NCBI GenBank assembly: GCA_910586575.1 | Contig: CAJUJQ010000002.1 | Coordinates: forward strand, 19,472-83,471 | Length of the DNA: 64,000 nucleotides | From: an uncultured Clostridia bacterium | GTDB taxonomy: Bacteria > Bacillota > Clostridia > Oscillospirales > Butyricicoccaceae | Direction of reading: 5' to 3' | The notes under the pieces: model-generated | Database searches by the model: none | What the model was told of the DNA's origin: nothing | What the model saw: only the letters and a program-made list of their open reading frames with translations | Part shown: piece by piece, positions 25,978-34,674 of the stretch | Layout of the letters: every line of letters begins with the position of its first letter | Position numbering within the stretch: position 1 is the first letter of the stretch | Translations under genes and position numbers: made by a program

Positions 25978-26769
25978 ATGGCGAAAATCGAGCTTGACCA
26001 TGTGACCTATACATATCCGGGGCAGCCGGGGGCGGCGCCTGTCTTGCGTGATCTGTCCCTGACAATAGGGGACGGCGAATTTGTGTGCATTGTCGGCGCG
26101 TCTGGCTGCGGCAAAACAACCCTTTTGCGGCTGATGGCGGGGCTGACCTTCCCGACTGCCGGTGCGGTGCGCATCGGCGGGGAAACGGTGACGGGACCCG
26201 GCACGGACCGTTCCATTGTATTCCAGAACTACACCTTATTCCCGTGGATGACCGCGCGCCGGAACGTCGAGTTCGGCATCCGGCAGGCGCGCCCCGGGCG
26301 ATCCCGCGCCGAGATTCGCGGCAGCGCCGACGCGGTTTTACGGCAGGTCGGGATGCTGGACAGTGAAGATAAGTATCCCTTTCAGCTTTCGGGCGGTATG
26401 CGGCAGCGGGTCGCGATTGCGCGGGCGCTGGCGATGGATACCGATATTGTGCTGCTCGACGAGCCGTTCGGGGCGCTTGATACCCGTATCCGGGGCGAGC
26501 TGCAAATTCTGCTTGAAACGGTGCACATGGGGCGAAAAACCGTTGTTTTCGTCACGCATGATATTCACGAAGCCGTACTGCTTGCCGATCGCGTCCTCTA
26601 TATGACGTCCGGGATGGTTTCTTACGAGCTGCCGATTCGGCTCCCGCGCCCGCGCAGCCGGTTGGATGCGGCGGGGCTGGAACAGGTCTGCGCCTGCCGC
26701 CGGGAGCTGTTGGCGCGGTTCCAGCCCGACAGCAACGCCACCCGCGGCTGCGGGGAGGTGTCCGCATGA
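25978..26769 (+). CDS. ABC transporter ATPase, SsuB/TauB-like
   Basis: 263 aa. Walker A GASGCGKTTLLRLM, Q-loop IVFQNYTLFPWMTARRNVEF, signature LSGGMRQRVAIARAL, Walker B IVLLDEPFGALDTRIR and H-loop FVTHDIHEAVLLADR all match the nitrate/sulfonate/taurine ATPase branch. Its stop overlaps the permease start by 4 bp. It should power the importer with the flanking genes. Confidence 0.9.
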   Translation: MAKIELDHVTYTYPGQPGAAPVLRDLSLTIGDGEFVCIVGASGCGKTTLLRLMAGLTFPTAGAVRIGGETVTGPGTDRSIVFQNYTLFPWMTARRNVEFGIRQARPGRSRAEIRGSADAVLRQVGMLDSEDKYPFQLSGGMRQRVAIARALAMDTDIVLLDEPFGALDTRIRGELQILLETVHMGRKTVVFVTHDIHEAVLLADRVLYMTSGMVSYELPIRLPRPRSRLDAAGLEQVCACRRELLARFQPDSNATRGCGEVSA

Positions 26770-27683
26770 GCGCAATGCGCTGGCGTTTGCTGCAATCGCA
26801 CCTGCTGTTTGCCGTCCTCATGGGGGTTGTGCTGTTTGCGCCGAAAAGCCGTCCTGGAATTGCGCCAGGTGCCGCGTTGACTGTCGCCCTGTGCCTGATA
26901 GAAGGGCTGTTCCTGCTCACGGTCTGGCGCGGCAGGAAAGCCACGCTGACCGCGCCGTTTGATATCATCCTGCTGGTTTGGGCGCTCCTGCTGGTGTGGG
27001 AGCTGATGACCTCGGTGCTTCACCGCGCGCACCCTGTCCTCATCCCAGCACCGGAAAATGTGTTTGATACTTTTAGGGAGCACTGGGCCGCGATTTTGTA
27101 CAACGTCGGGTATTCCCTACAGCTGCTTTTAATCGGGTTTAGTATCGGGCTTGTGCTGGCTGTCGTGCTCGGACTGTTCGCCGGATGGTACCCGCGTTTG
27201 CGCGCGTTTGCGTACCCGATTGCGAACGTGATGGCGCCCATCCCGCCGATTGTGATTTCACCGTATCTGGTGGCGCTGATGCCTACCTTCCGCAGCGCTT
27301 CCATGCTGGTGATTGTGCTGGGCGTATTCTGGCCGAATTTTCTGAGCACCGTCAACCGTGTGGCCGGGATTGAGCCGCAGATTATGGATTCCGCGCGGAT
27401 GCTTTGCCCGCGCAGTTCCGCAATGATCTTCCATATCCTGCTGCCGTATCTGCTCCCCGGTGTGGTGGGCGGGCTGAAGGTGAGCCTTACGACCTCTTTG
27501 CTGATGCTTAATTTCGCCGAGCTGATGGGGGCGACGCACGGCATGGGCTACTATGTACAGAACAGCATTACCTATGCCAATTATGCCCACGCGGTTGCCG
27601 GGATAATTGTCACCGGGATTGTCGTGACGGCGCTCGGCGCATTGGTGACACGGCTGCAAAAACGTTTGATTTTCTGGCACTGA
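26766..27683 (+). CDS. ABC transporter permease, SsuC-like
   Basis: 305 aa, about six to seven membrane segments. The usual SsuC/TauC loop is seen as RVAGIEPQIMDSARMLCPRSSAMIFHILLPYLLPGVVGGLKV, and the segment before it is AYPIANVMAPIPPIVISPYLVAL. Two extra N-terminal hydrophobic segments precede the conserved domain, making it longer than many SsuC. It overlaps the ATPase gene by 4 bp and closes this cluster. Confidence 0.88.
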   Translation: MSAMRWRLLQSHLLFAVLMGVVLFAPKSRPGIAPGAALTVALCLIEGLFLLTVWRGRKATLTAPFDIILLVWALLLVWELMTSVLHRAHPVLIPAPENVFDTFREHWAAILYNVGYSLQLLLIGFSIGLVLAVVLGLFAGWYPRLRAFAYPIANVMAPIPPIVISPYLVALMPTFRSASMLVIVLGVFWPNFLSTVNRVAGIEPQIMDSARMLCPRSSAMIFHILLPYLLPGVVGGLKVSLTTSLLMLNFAELMGATHGMGYYVQNSITYANYAHAVAGIIVTGIVVTALGALVTRLQKRLIFWH

Positions 27684-27740
27684 AAAAAAGGTGCTATAAC
27701 TTTTTTAGATGGATTGTCGGTTTTGCGGTGATGATACAGA

Positions 27741-27773
27741 AAGAGCCAGCCTTGGAAAAGGCTGGCTCTTTCT
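27741..27773 (+). terminator. Bidirectional intrinsic terminator between convergent genes
   Basis: AAGAGCCAGCC and GGCTGGCTCTT form an 11-bp stem around TTGGAAAA, followed by T-rich sequence on either strand. It can end both the transporter operon (+) and metY (-). Confidence 0.85.
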
Positions 27774-27837
27774 GTTGGGGGGCTGTCTTTGATGGGGCAG
27801 CCCCTCCCGCCGGATATGCTTCCGGATTATAGGAAGA

Positions 27838-29103
27838 TTAGATTTTTGCAAGTGCCTGGTCAAGATCCGCAATGATATCCTCAACATTTTCCAGGCCGAC
27901 CGACAGACGCACCAGACCGGGTTCAATGCCTGCCGCAGCGAGCTGCTCATCGGTCAGCTGGCGATGGGTTTCGCTGGCGGGATGGAGCACGCAGGTGCGG
28001 ATATCGGCAACATGCACCTCGTTGGAGGCAAGCTCCAGGCTGTCCATGAACTTCATAGCGGCTTCACGCCCTGCGCTGATGTTGATGGACATCACGCCTG
28101 AGCTTCCCATTGGCAGGTATTTCTGCGCCAGCGCGTGACACGGGTCGCCCTCGAGCGCGGGATAAATCACCCGGTCAATCTTGTCCGATTCCAGCAGATG
28201 GCGCGCGACGGTTTCCGCGTTTTTGCAGTATTGCGGCATCCGTACCGGCAGCGTTTCCAGCCCCAGGTTCAGCAGGAACGCCGAATGCGCCGCCGGATAG
28301 CAGCCGAAATCACGCATCAGCTGCATGCGCGCTTTGATGATATACGCCATTTCGCCGAATTCACGGGTATACACCACGCCGTGATAGCTTTCGTCCGGCT
28401 CGGTGAAATCCGGGAATTTCCCGCTCGCGGCCCAGTCGAATCTGCCGCCGTCCACGATAACGCCGCCGCCCTGCACCGCGTGGCCGTCCATATATTTGGT
28501 GGTGGAATGAATCACGATATCCGCGCCCCACTCAATCGGGCGGCACAGGATGGGGGTTGCGAAGGTATTGTCCACAATCAGCGGCACGCCGTTGCGGTGG
28601 GCAATATTCGCGAATTTTTCAATATCGAACACGGTCAGCGCCGGGTTGGCGAGGGTTTCCCCGAACACCGCCTTGGTGTTGGGCTTGAACAGCTTTTCAA
28701 TTTCCTCCGCCGGTGCGGACGCGTCCGCCCAGATGCATTCGATTCCCAGCTTTTTGAGCGTCACCGAGAACAGGTTGACCGTGCCGCCGTAAATCGTGGT
28801 CGCCGCAATGAAGCTGTCGCCCGCGCTGCACAGGTTCAGGATGGACAGCAGGGACGCTGCCTGCCCGCTGCTGGTCAGCATCGCGCCGACGCCGCCTTCC
28901 AGCGCGGCAATTTTCTTTTCGATTGCATCGCAGGTGGGGTTAGCGAAGCGCGAGTACATGCACTCGGTCGGCATGTCAAACAGCGCCGCGATATGCGCGG
29001 TCGAGTCAAAGGTGTAGGTCGTGGACTGTACAATCGGGACAACGCGCGGCTCGCCGTTTTTGGGCGTATAGCCCGCGTGCAGCGCCTGGGTTTCGATTTT
29101 CAT
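27838..29103 (-). CDS. metY: O-acetylhomoserine sulfhydrylase-type PLP enzyme
   Basis: 421 aa, Cys/Met metabolism PLP family. It opens with KIETQALHAGYTPKNGEPR, typical of MetY, has YSRFANPTCDAIEKKIA, LVDNTFATP and the PLP lysine in VIHSTTKYMDGH, and a C-terminal RLSVGLENVEDIIADLDQAL. It should make homocysteine from O-acetylhomoserine and sulfide; methionine gamma-lyase is a less likely alternative. An AGGAGG RBS is present. It is the single gene of its transcript, convergent with the transporter block. Confidence 0.9.
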   Translation of the reverse strand: MKIETQALHAGYTPKNGEPRVVPIVQSTTYTFDSTAHIAALFDMPTECMYSRFANPTCDAIEKKIAALEGGVGAMLTSSGQAASLLSILNLCSAGDSFIAATTIYGGTVNLFSVTLKKLGIECIWADASAPAEEIEKLFKPNTKAVFGETLANPALTVFDIEKFANIAHRNGVPLIVDNTFATPILCRPIEWGADIVIHSTTKYMDGHAVQGGGVIVDGGRFDWAASGKFPDFTEPDESYHGVVYTREFGEMAYIIKARMQLMRDFGCYPAAHSAFLLNLGLETLPVRMPQYCKNAETVARHLLESDKIDRVIYPALEGDPCHALAQKYLPMGSSGVMSINISAGREAAMKFMDSLELASNEVHVADIRTCVLHPASETHRQLTDEQLAAAGIEPGLVRLSVGLENVEDIIADLDQALAKI

Positions 29104-29145
29104 ATTGGGATAGCCTCCTGTAAAAAATATGGCTTATTTTGCTAT

Positions 29146-29174
29146 AGTATATCATTTTTGCCGGGACAGGTCAA
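29146..29174 (-). promoter_or_regulatory. Promoter of metY
   Basis: On the minus strand TTGACC (29174-29169), a 17-nt spacer and TATACT (29151-29146). Strong sigma-A match, located between metY and the end of the GH13 gene. No S-box or T-box leader fits in the roughly 40-nt leader. Confidence 0.75.
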
Positions 29175-29179
29175 GGGGA

Positions 29180-31003
29180 TTAAGCTTTCAGCAGCCAGAG
29201 CGCCTGGTAAGCGCCGATTTCAAACGCCCCATCCGCGTAGTCACGCCCGGTGAGCAGGTCGCGGCAGCGCCCGCCCTGTACCGGCTGCACATGCTTGGGG
29301 AATTCGCTGAAATTGTAGACCGCCGTCAGCGTCTGCCCGCCGCCCTCGCGCCGGAAGGCGAGAACCGCTTTGTCGCCGCTGTCGAGCGTCCGTTCCCGCG
29401 CGCCCGCGTTGAACACCGGGTTTTCCGCGCGCAGGCGGATGAGCTTTTGCAGCGCCTGGAACACCAGCCCGGGCACGGTCTCCCGGTCAAGCCGCTTTTC
29501 GGCGCGCGCCCAGTCGAGTTTGCCGCGATGGATGAAACGGGAGTCCACCGCCTTCACGGGGTCGTCGGTATAGCGGTTGTCGTTGAGCTGTGCCAGCTCG
29601 TCGCCGCTATAAATGACCGGGATGCCGCTCAGCGAAGCGATGTAGGCGTGAATCATCAGGTGGCGGCTCACCGCAAGGCCAAGCGCGCCGGGGTCGCACT
29701 CGTCAAGCGCCTTTTCAATGCCGCAGAGCGAAGCGCAGGTGCCGCAGCTGCGCGCGTCCTGGGAAACCGGGTCATAGTTGTATAGCTCGCCGCGCGCGAA
29801 GCTTCCCGGATAGTCGCCGATGTAGAAATGGTACAGGAATTTCTTATGCTCGAGCGGGTCGGAGCCGAGATACTGCACCGCGCTTTCCTCCAGCCCCCAG
29901 CCGATATCATCGTGGCAGCGCACGTAATTGACAAAGGTAAATTCGGGCGGCAGCGCGTCCATGGCGTCCATCTGCCACTTGAGCAGCGTCACGTCCCGCG
30001 TGGCAAGGCTGTTCCAGACACAGACCATGGTCGTGACATTATAGAGGATATCACATTCCGGCTTGTCCACCGGCCCAAAATAGGGCGCGACCTCGTGCGG
30101 CGCCATCACGACTTCACCCTTGAACACAACCGCCGGGCAGACGGCCTTCGCGATTATGCGCAGCATCCGCATGATGGTGTGTACCTGCGGCAGGTTGCGG
30201 CAGCTGGTGCCCAGCTCCTTCCAGATATATGGCACGGCGTCAATGCGGAAAATCTCAATGCCGACGTTCGCGAGGTAAAGCATATTGCATGCCATCTCGT
30301 TAAAAACAACCGGGTTTTTATAGTTCATGTCCCACTGGTAAGGGTTGAAGGTGGACAGGACATACTTGCCCATTTCCCCGCAGAAAATGAAGTTGCCCGG
30401 CGCGGTGTTCGGGAATACCTGCGGCACGGTCTTTTCGTATTCGTCCGGGATTTCGCGGGTGTCGTAGCACATATAGCGGTCCTGGTACTCCTTTTCCCCC
30501 TTCTTGGCGCGGACTGCCCACTCGTGCTCGTCCGAGGTATGGTTCACGATGAAGTCCAGGCAAATGCTCATCTTCTGTTCCCGGCAAACGTCCGCCAGGT
30601 GGGACAGCTCGTCAATCGTGCCGATTCGCTCGTCTACCTGCCGGAAGTCGGAGACTGCGTAGCCGCCGTCGTTCTCCTTCTTGGGCATCTTGAGAAGCGG
30701 CATCAGATGGAGATAGCGCACGTTCAGCTCTTTGAGGTAGGGGAGCCGTTTTTCAATCCCGGCCAGGCTGTCCGCGAACTGCTCGGTATACATCATCATG
30801 CCGAGCATGTCCGAGCGGCGGTACCACTCCGGGTCGGCCTCGCGGGCGCGGTCGAGCGCGGTGAGCGCGGGCTTGCGCGAAGCCGCAAACTGCCGGATGC
30901 GGCCAATCAGCTGCTCAAAACAGGGCGTTTCGCCGTAAAGCTCGGAATAGAGCCATTTCAGCTCGTCAAGACAGGCTGCAAGGCGGGTTTCAAAGTTGTT
31001 CAT
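29180..31003 (-). CDS. GH13 glucosidase/glucosyltransferase, amylosucrase-like
   Basis: 607 aa, close to amylosucrase in length (about 630). The GH13 motifs are visible: DFIVNHTSDEHEWA (region I), FRIDAVPYIWKELGTSC with the nucleophile Asp (region II), FKGEVVMAPHEV with the acid/base Glu, and VRCHDDIGWGLEE with the transition-state Asp. The sequence after the nucleophile (IWKELGTSCRNLPQVHTIMR) is the amylosucrase pattern. It would act on sucrose or related glucosides, either by hydrolysis or by glucan synthesis. No signal peptide is seen, so it is cytoplasmic. RBS AAAGGATG precedes the ATG. Confidence 0.86.
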   Translation of the reverse strand: MNNFETRLAACLDELKWLYSELYGETPCFEQLIGRIRQFAASRKPALTALDRAREADPEWYRRSDMLGMMMYTEQFADSLAGIEKRLPYLKELNVRYLHLMPLLKMPKKENDGGYAVSDFRQVDERIGTIDELSHLADVCREQKMSICLDFIVNHTSDEHEWAVRAKKGEKEYQDRYMCYDTREIPDEYEKTVPQVFPNTAPGNFIFCGEMGKYVLSTFNPYQWDMNYKNPVVFNEMACNMLYLANVGIEIFRIDAVPYIWKELGTSCRNLPQVHTIMRMLRIIAKAVCPAVVFKGEVVMAPHEVAPYFGPVDKPECDILYNVTTMVCVWNSLATRDVTLLKWQMDAMDALPPEFTFVNYVRCHDDIGWGLEESAVQYLGSDPLEHKKFLYHFYIGDYPGSFARGELYNYDPVSQDARSCGTCASLCGIEKALDECDPGALGLAVSRHLMIHAYIASLSGIPVIYSGDELAQLNDNRYTDDPVKAVDSRFIHRGKLDWARAEKRLDRETVPGLVFQALQKLIRLRAENPVFNAGARERTLDSGDKAVLAFRREGGGQTLTAVYNFSEFPKHVQPVQGGRCRDLLTGRDYADGAFEIGAYQALWLLKA

Positions 31004-31075
31004 TATAGGTACATCCTTTCGCTTGGAATTTACAAGGAATTCGTTTACGGTGATTGCATACGGTATAATTTTATG

Positions 31076-31088
31076 ATAAACTGTTTAT
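31076..31088. promoter_or_regulatory. Palindrome in the divergent GH13 / ParB-BMP spacer
   Basis: ATAAACTGTTTAT is a perfect palindrome around one base. It lies just downstream of a TATAAT box (31064-31069) for the rightward gene. A repressor site is possible but unproven. Confidence 0.35.
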
Positions 31089-31129
31089 AGAAAAAAGTCC
31101 AGTATATTTTCGTCAGAAGGGAGCAGCCT

Positions 31130-32974
31130 ATGTCCGTCAACACCTACCGCAAGGCGCAGCGTCTCGCCCAGAAGGACCGGAAAACCAGTTTAACCGGCAT
31201 CCTGCCCGTCCTGGAAGAGCAGCAGCTTGACCTTGCTTACCGCGAGCCGCTCGGCATAATCGATATCCCCATGGATTTAATCGCAGGCACGCTGACAGAA
31301 GCCCGCGCGATTTCCTTTTCCCCGCATTTCTTCCCGTTGATGGAGGAGAGCACCGAGTTTGCGTCCAAGTGGATCGCGCTGAGCAGCGCGCATATGAAAG
31401 AGGGAATCCGAGACCCGATCAAGGCGGTGGAATACCTGGGCCGCTACTATGTTATAGAGGGCAACAAGCGCGTCAGCGTCCTTAAATATTACGGCGCGGT
31501 CAGCATTCCGGGTACGGTGACGCGCTACGTCCCCAAACGCACGCCCGAAACCGAGCCTTATTACGAATACCTTGCGTTCTACCGCGCCACCGGTATCAAC
31601 TACCTGCATTTTGACCGGCAGGGCGGCTATGCCGACCTTCTGAAAGCCATGTCCCGCGAGCTGGACACGCCATGGAGCGCGGACGATATCCAGGCATTCC
31701 GCAACCTGTACTTTATGTTTCGCGAGGCGTACCTGCGGCAGGGCGGCGAGCTGGATAAGGTTTCCGAATCGCTGCTCGTCTATCTGGACGTATTCGACTA
31801 CCAGGAATCCCTGCGCAAGGTGCCGCACGAGCTGGACCGCGACCTTGCAAGGCTGCGCCCCGAGCTGCTCAACCGGGAGAAGGGCGCGGGCGTCGCCCTG
31901 CTGACCGAGGACACTGCTAAGGTGCCGCTGCTGCATTTCTCGGGTGAGGTCAGCGCGGCGTTTGTGCATGACCGCACGGCGCATGAATCGGCGTGGGTCT
32001 ACGCGCATGAGCTGGGTCGGCGCGACCTGGAAGCCGCGCTCGAAATCGAGACACGCTCCTATGAGGGCATTTCCACCCCGGAGGCGGCGGCGGAATCCTT
32101 CCGCGAAGCGGTGGACGGCGGCGTCAACGTGATTTTCGTCACCAGCCCGCAGCTTTGGCAGGCCGGGGTAAAGGCGGCGGTTTCCTACCCACAGGTCAAA
32201 TTTTTGAACTGCTCGCTCGGCATGAGCTACCCGTCGGTGCGCGCCTACTACGCCCGCACCTATGAGGCGCAGTACCTTCTGGGCGCGGTCGCGGGCGCGC
32301 TGACTGAAAATGACCTCATCAATTATATTGCTGACGCGCCGATTTACGGCACGACCGCCGACATCAACGCCTTTGCGCTGGGGGCGCGGTTCGTCAACCC
32401 CCGCGCGCGGATCCTGCTGGAATGGTCGCAGGCCGAGGGCACGGGCAGCCGGAACCGGATGTCGGACGCGGGCGTGACCTATATCGGCGAAATGGACCGC
32501 CTGTCCCCCTATGACGCCAAGAACCGCCAGCCGGGGCTGTATCTGGCGGGGGAGAACCATAATATTGCCATCCCGCTGTGCCGCTGGGGGGAAATCTACG
32601 TCAAAATCGTCCGCCGCATTCTGGACGGCAGCTGGAAGAACGACACCCGGGGCGCAAGCGCGGTGAACTACTGGTGGGGGCTGGACAGCGGCGCGGTCAA
32701 TGTCATCCTGTCGCGGCGGGTGCCGCAGGGGACGCGCCAGCTGACCGACCTGCTGCGGGACGCGCTTTGCAGCGGGCGGATGCACCCGTTCACGGGCGAG
32801 CTTGCCGCGCAGGACGGGCAAAAGCTGCGATTCGAGAGCGCGCCCACCCCGCGCGAATTGGCTTCCATGGGCTGGCTTGCCGAGAACGTAGAGGGCAAAA
32901 TCCCTGCCCTTGAGGAGCTGACCGACAGCGGGCGCGAGCTGGTGAGCGTCCAGGGGATTGGCCGCGGCATATGA
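31130..32974 (+). CDS. Cytoplasmic ParB-like / BMP (PnrA/Med-like) fusion protein
   Basis: 614 aa without signal peptide or membrane segment. Residues about 35-125 resemble a ParB/Srx domain (GIIDIPMDLIAGTLTEARA, then YVIEGNKRVSVLKYYGA, the nucleotide-binding type loop). Residues about 255-480 resemble the BMP family of type-1 periplasmic binding proteins (VALLTEDT, GGVNVIFVTSPQLW, RTYEAQYLLGAVAGALTE, DINAFALGARFVNP). Classical BMP proteins (PnrA) are lipoproteins that bind purine nucleosides; here the domain is intracellular and could sense a ligand. It overlaps a phosphoesterase gene by 4 bp. RBS AGAAGGGAG. Confidence 0.72.
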   Translation: MSVNTYRKAQRLAQKDRKTSLTGILPVLEEQQLDLAYREPLGIIDIPMDLIAGTLTEARAISFSPHFFPLMEESTEFASKWIALSSAHMKEGIRDPIKAVEYLGRYYVIEGNKRVSVLKYYGAVSIPGTVTRYVPKRTPETEPYYEYLAFYRATGINYLHFDRQGGYADLLKAMSRELDTPWSADDIQAFRNLYFMFREAYLRQGGELDKVSESLLVYLDVFDYQESLRKVPHELDRDLARLRPELLNREKGAGVALLTEDTAKVPLLHFSGEVSAAFVHDRTAHESAWVYAHELGRRDLEAALEIETRSYEGISTPEAAAESFREAVDGGVNVIFVTSPQLWQAGVKAAVSYPQVKFLNCSLGMSYPSVRAYYARTYEAQYLLGAVAGALTENDLINYIADAPIYGTTADINAFALGARFVNPRARILLEWSQAEGTGSRNRMSDAGVTYIGEMDRLSPYDAKNRQPGLYLAGENHNIAIPLCRWGEIYVKIVRRILDGSWKNDTRGASAVNYWWGLDSGAVNVILSRRVPQGTRQLTDLLRDALCSGRMHPFTGELAAQDGQKLRFESAPTPRELASMGWLAENVEGKIPALEELTDSGRELVSVQGIGRGI

Positions 32975-33561
32975 GGATATTAGCTTTGGCAGACGAGGAG
33001 TCCCCGTTTTTCTGGGACTATTTCACACCGGACCGGCTGGACGGCGTGGATTTAATCCTGTCCTGCGGCGATTTAAGCCCGCATTACCTGTCCTTCCTGG
33101 CGACCTATTCCCACGTCCCGATTCTATACGTGCACGGCAACCATGACGACTGCTACGAAAAAAACCCGCCCGACGGCTGCATCTGCATTGATGGCCGGCT
33201 CTTTGTTTACCACGGGCTGCGGGTGCTGGGACTGGGCGGCTCCATGCGCTACAAGCCGGGCAAGCACCAGTTCACCCAGCGGGAGATGAGCCGCCGGGTC
33301 TGGCGGCTTTCCCCGAAAATCTACTGGCGCGGCGGGGTGGACGTGCTGCTGTCGCACGCGCCGGCGTTTGGGCTGGGCGACGGGGACGACCTGCCGCACA
33401 CCGGGTTCAAGGCGTTCCCCAAGTTGCTTGACCGCTGGGAGCCGTCCTGCTTTGTGCACGGGCACATGCACCTGAGCTATGGCGGCAGCGCCAAGCGGGA
33501 GCAGTTCTATAAGGGTACGCGCGTTATCAACGCCTATGACCATTATATTTTCGACATTTGA
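32971..33561 (+). CDS. Calcineurin-like metallophosphoesterase
   Basis: 196 aa. Metal-binding motifs II-V are visible: LSCGDLSPHYL, VHGNHDD, LLSHAPAFGLGD and CFVHGHMHLSYG. Motif I, normally DxH, reads LADEES, so one ligand is changed. The family hydrolyses phosphomonoesters or diesters, including nucleotides. Its start lies within the stop of the ParB/BMP gene (ATGA), which points to a joint task, for example hydrolysing or relaying a nucleotide-like ligand. Confidence 0.82.
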   Translation: MRILALADEESPFFWDYFTPDRLDGVDLILSCGDLSPHYLSFLATYSHVPILYVHGNHDDCYEKNPPDGCICIDGRLFVYHGLRVLGLGGSMRYKPGKHQFTQREMSRRVWRLSPKIYWRGGVDVLLSHAPAFGLGDGDDLPHTGFKAFPKLLDRWEPSCFVHGHMHLSYGGSAKREQFYKGTRVINAYDHYIFDI

Positions 33562-33596
33562 GCCGTCCACATGGCGGACGAAAGGAGCAAGCAAGG

Positions 33597-34457
33597 ATGG
33601 AAGATTATTCCTTTTCCATGTTCCCCAGTGAAACCTTTCTGGACGTGACCATCTACCAGTACGGCTGGGAGCAGTGCACGCCGCTGCACTCCTTCGGGCC
33701 GTTTGTCCGGAACCATTATTTGTTCCATTATATCCTTTCCGGCTCGGGGCGGCTGCTTCCCGACCTGCCGGGGGCGGAGGGCGGCGCGTGCTACCGGCTG
33801 GGGGCGGGGCAGGGCTTCCTGCTTACGCCGGGGCGGATTAACACCTACAGCGCCGACAAAACGAACCCATGGAAATATGTCTGGGTTGAGTTCGACGGGC
33901 TGCGCGTCCCGGAATACCTGGAAAAGGCGGGGCTGAGCGCCGACCAGCCAATTTTCAACACCCGGAGCATCTCCACCGGGGAGCGGGTGCGCGACGAGCT
34001 GATGTATATGGCGACGCACCCCGCCGAAGCCCCGCTGCACTTAATTGGGCATTTATACCTGTTTTTGGATGCGCTCATCCAGGCGTCCGAGACCCGCCGC
34101 GAGGACAGGCCGGGACATGTGCGGGATTTCTATATCCATGAGGCGGTGCACTATATCGAGCAAAATTTCTACCGAGAGCTATCGGTAGAGGAGCTTGCAG
34201 ATATCTGCAAGCTCAACCGGAGCTATTTCAGCAAGGTCTTTAAGGAAGTGACCGACTGCACCCCGCAGGAATTTATCATCCGCTACCGGCTGACGAAGGC
34301 CGCCGATATGATGAAGCTGACCAACGACCCCATCGGCGAAATTGCCGCCAAGTGCGGCTATCAGAACCAGCTGCATTTTTCCCGCGCGTTCAAAAAGCGG
34401 TATGGCGTGCCGCCCCGCGAATGGCGCGCCCAGAACCGGATGCCTGCGCGAAGGTAG
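33597..34457 (+). CDS. AraC-family transcriptional regulator
   Basis: 286 aa from the ATG at 33597, which has AAAGGAG 9 nt upstream. N-terminal cupin-type arm (FHYILSGSGRLL, LTPGRINTYSAD, YVWVEFDG) and C-terminal double HTH (SVEELADICKLNRSYFSKVFKEV, IGEIAAKCGYQNQLHFSRAFKKRYGVPP). This is the sugar-responsive XylS/AraC type. It converges with the alpha-galactosidase gene and may control that operon or its neighbours. Confidence 0.88.
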   Translation: MEDYSFSMFPSETFLDVTIYQYGWEQCTPLHSFGPFVRNHYLFHYILSGSGRLLPDLPGAEGGACYRLGAGQGFLLTPGRINTYSADKTNPWKYVWVEFDGLRVPEYLEKAGLSADQPIFNTRSISTGERVRDELMYMATHPAEAPLHLIGHLYLFLDALIQASETRREDRPGHVRDFYIHEAVHYIEQNFYRELSVEELADICKLNRSYFSKVFKEVTDCTPQEFIIRYRLTKAADMMKLTNDPIGEIAAKCGYQNQLHFSRAFKKRYGVPPREWRAQNRMPARR

Positions 34458-34631
34458 CTGCCCTGCACCCGCGCCTGCGCGGCGAGCGCCAGAGGGGCTA
34501 GCCCCTCTGGACTCCCATTCTCCGCTGCGGCGGGGATTGGTGGTCAGCGTTTCCGCGTGCTGCTTCGCCCCGCCAAAAGGACGGCGGGGCGAAGAGAGGG
34601 GCTGCGGAGGATTCTTTCCGGCTTGATTTTT

Positions 34632-34668
34632 AGCCGTCCCTTTACGGTAACAGAGGGGCGGCTTTTTT
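34632..34668 (+). terminator. Intrinsic terminator after the AraC gene
   Basis: AGCCGTCCCT pairs with AGGGGCGGCT (10 bp, one G-T) and is followed by a T run. The 170 bp before it hold a second palindromic piece (AGAGGGGCTAGCCCCTCT near 34490), but no gene. Confidence 0.8.
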
Positions 34669-34674
34669 GACGGG

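Noticed and set aside
29104..29179. S-box (SAM) riboswitch or T-box before metY
   Set aside because: The promoter lies only about 40 nt ahead of the start codon, too short for either leader.
28135..29253. A 372-codon + strand frame antisense to metY
   Set aside because: metY is fully conserved with PLP motif and promoter; the + frame has only Arg/His-rich sequence typical of an antisense shadow.
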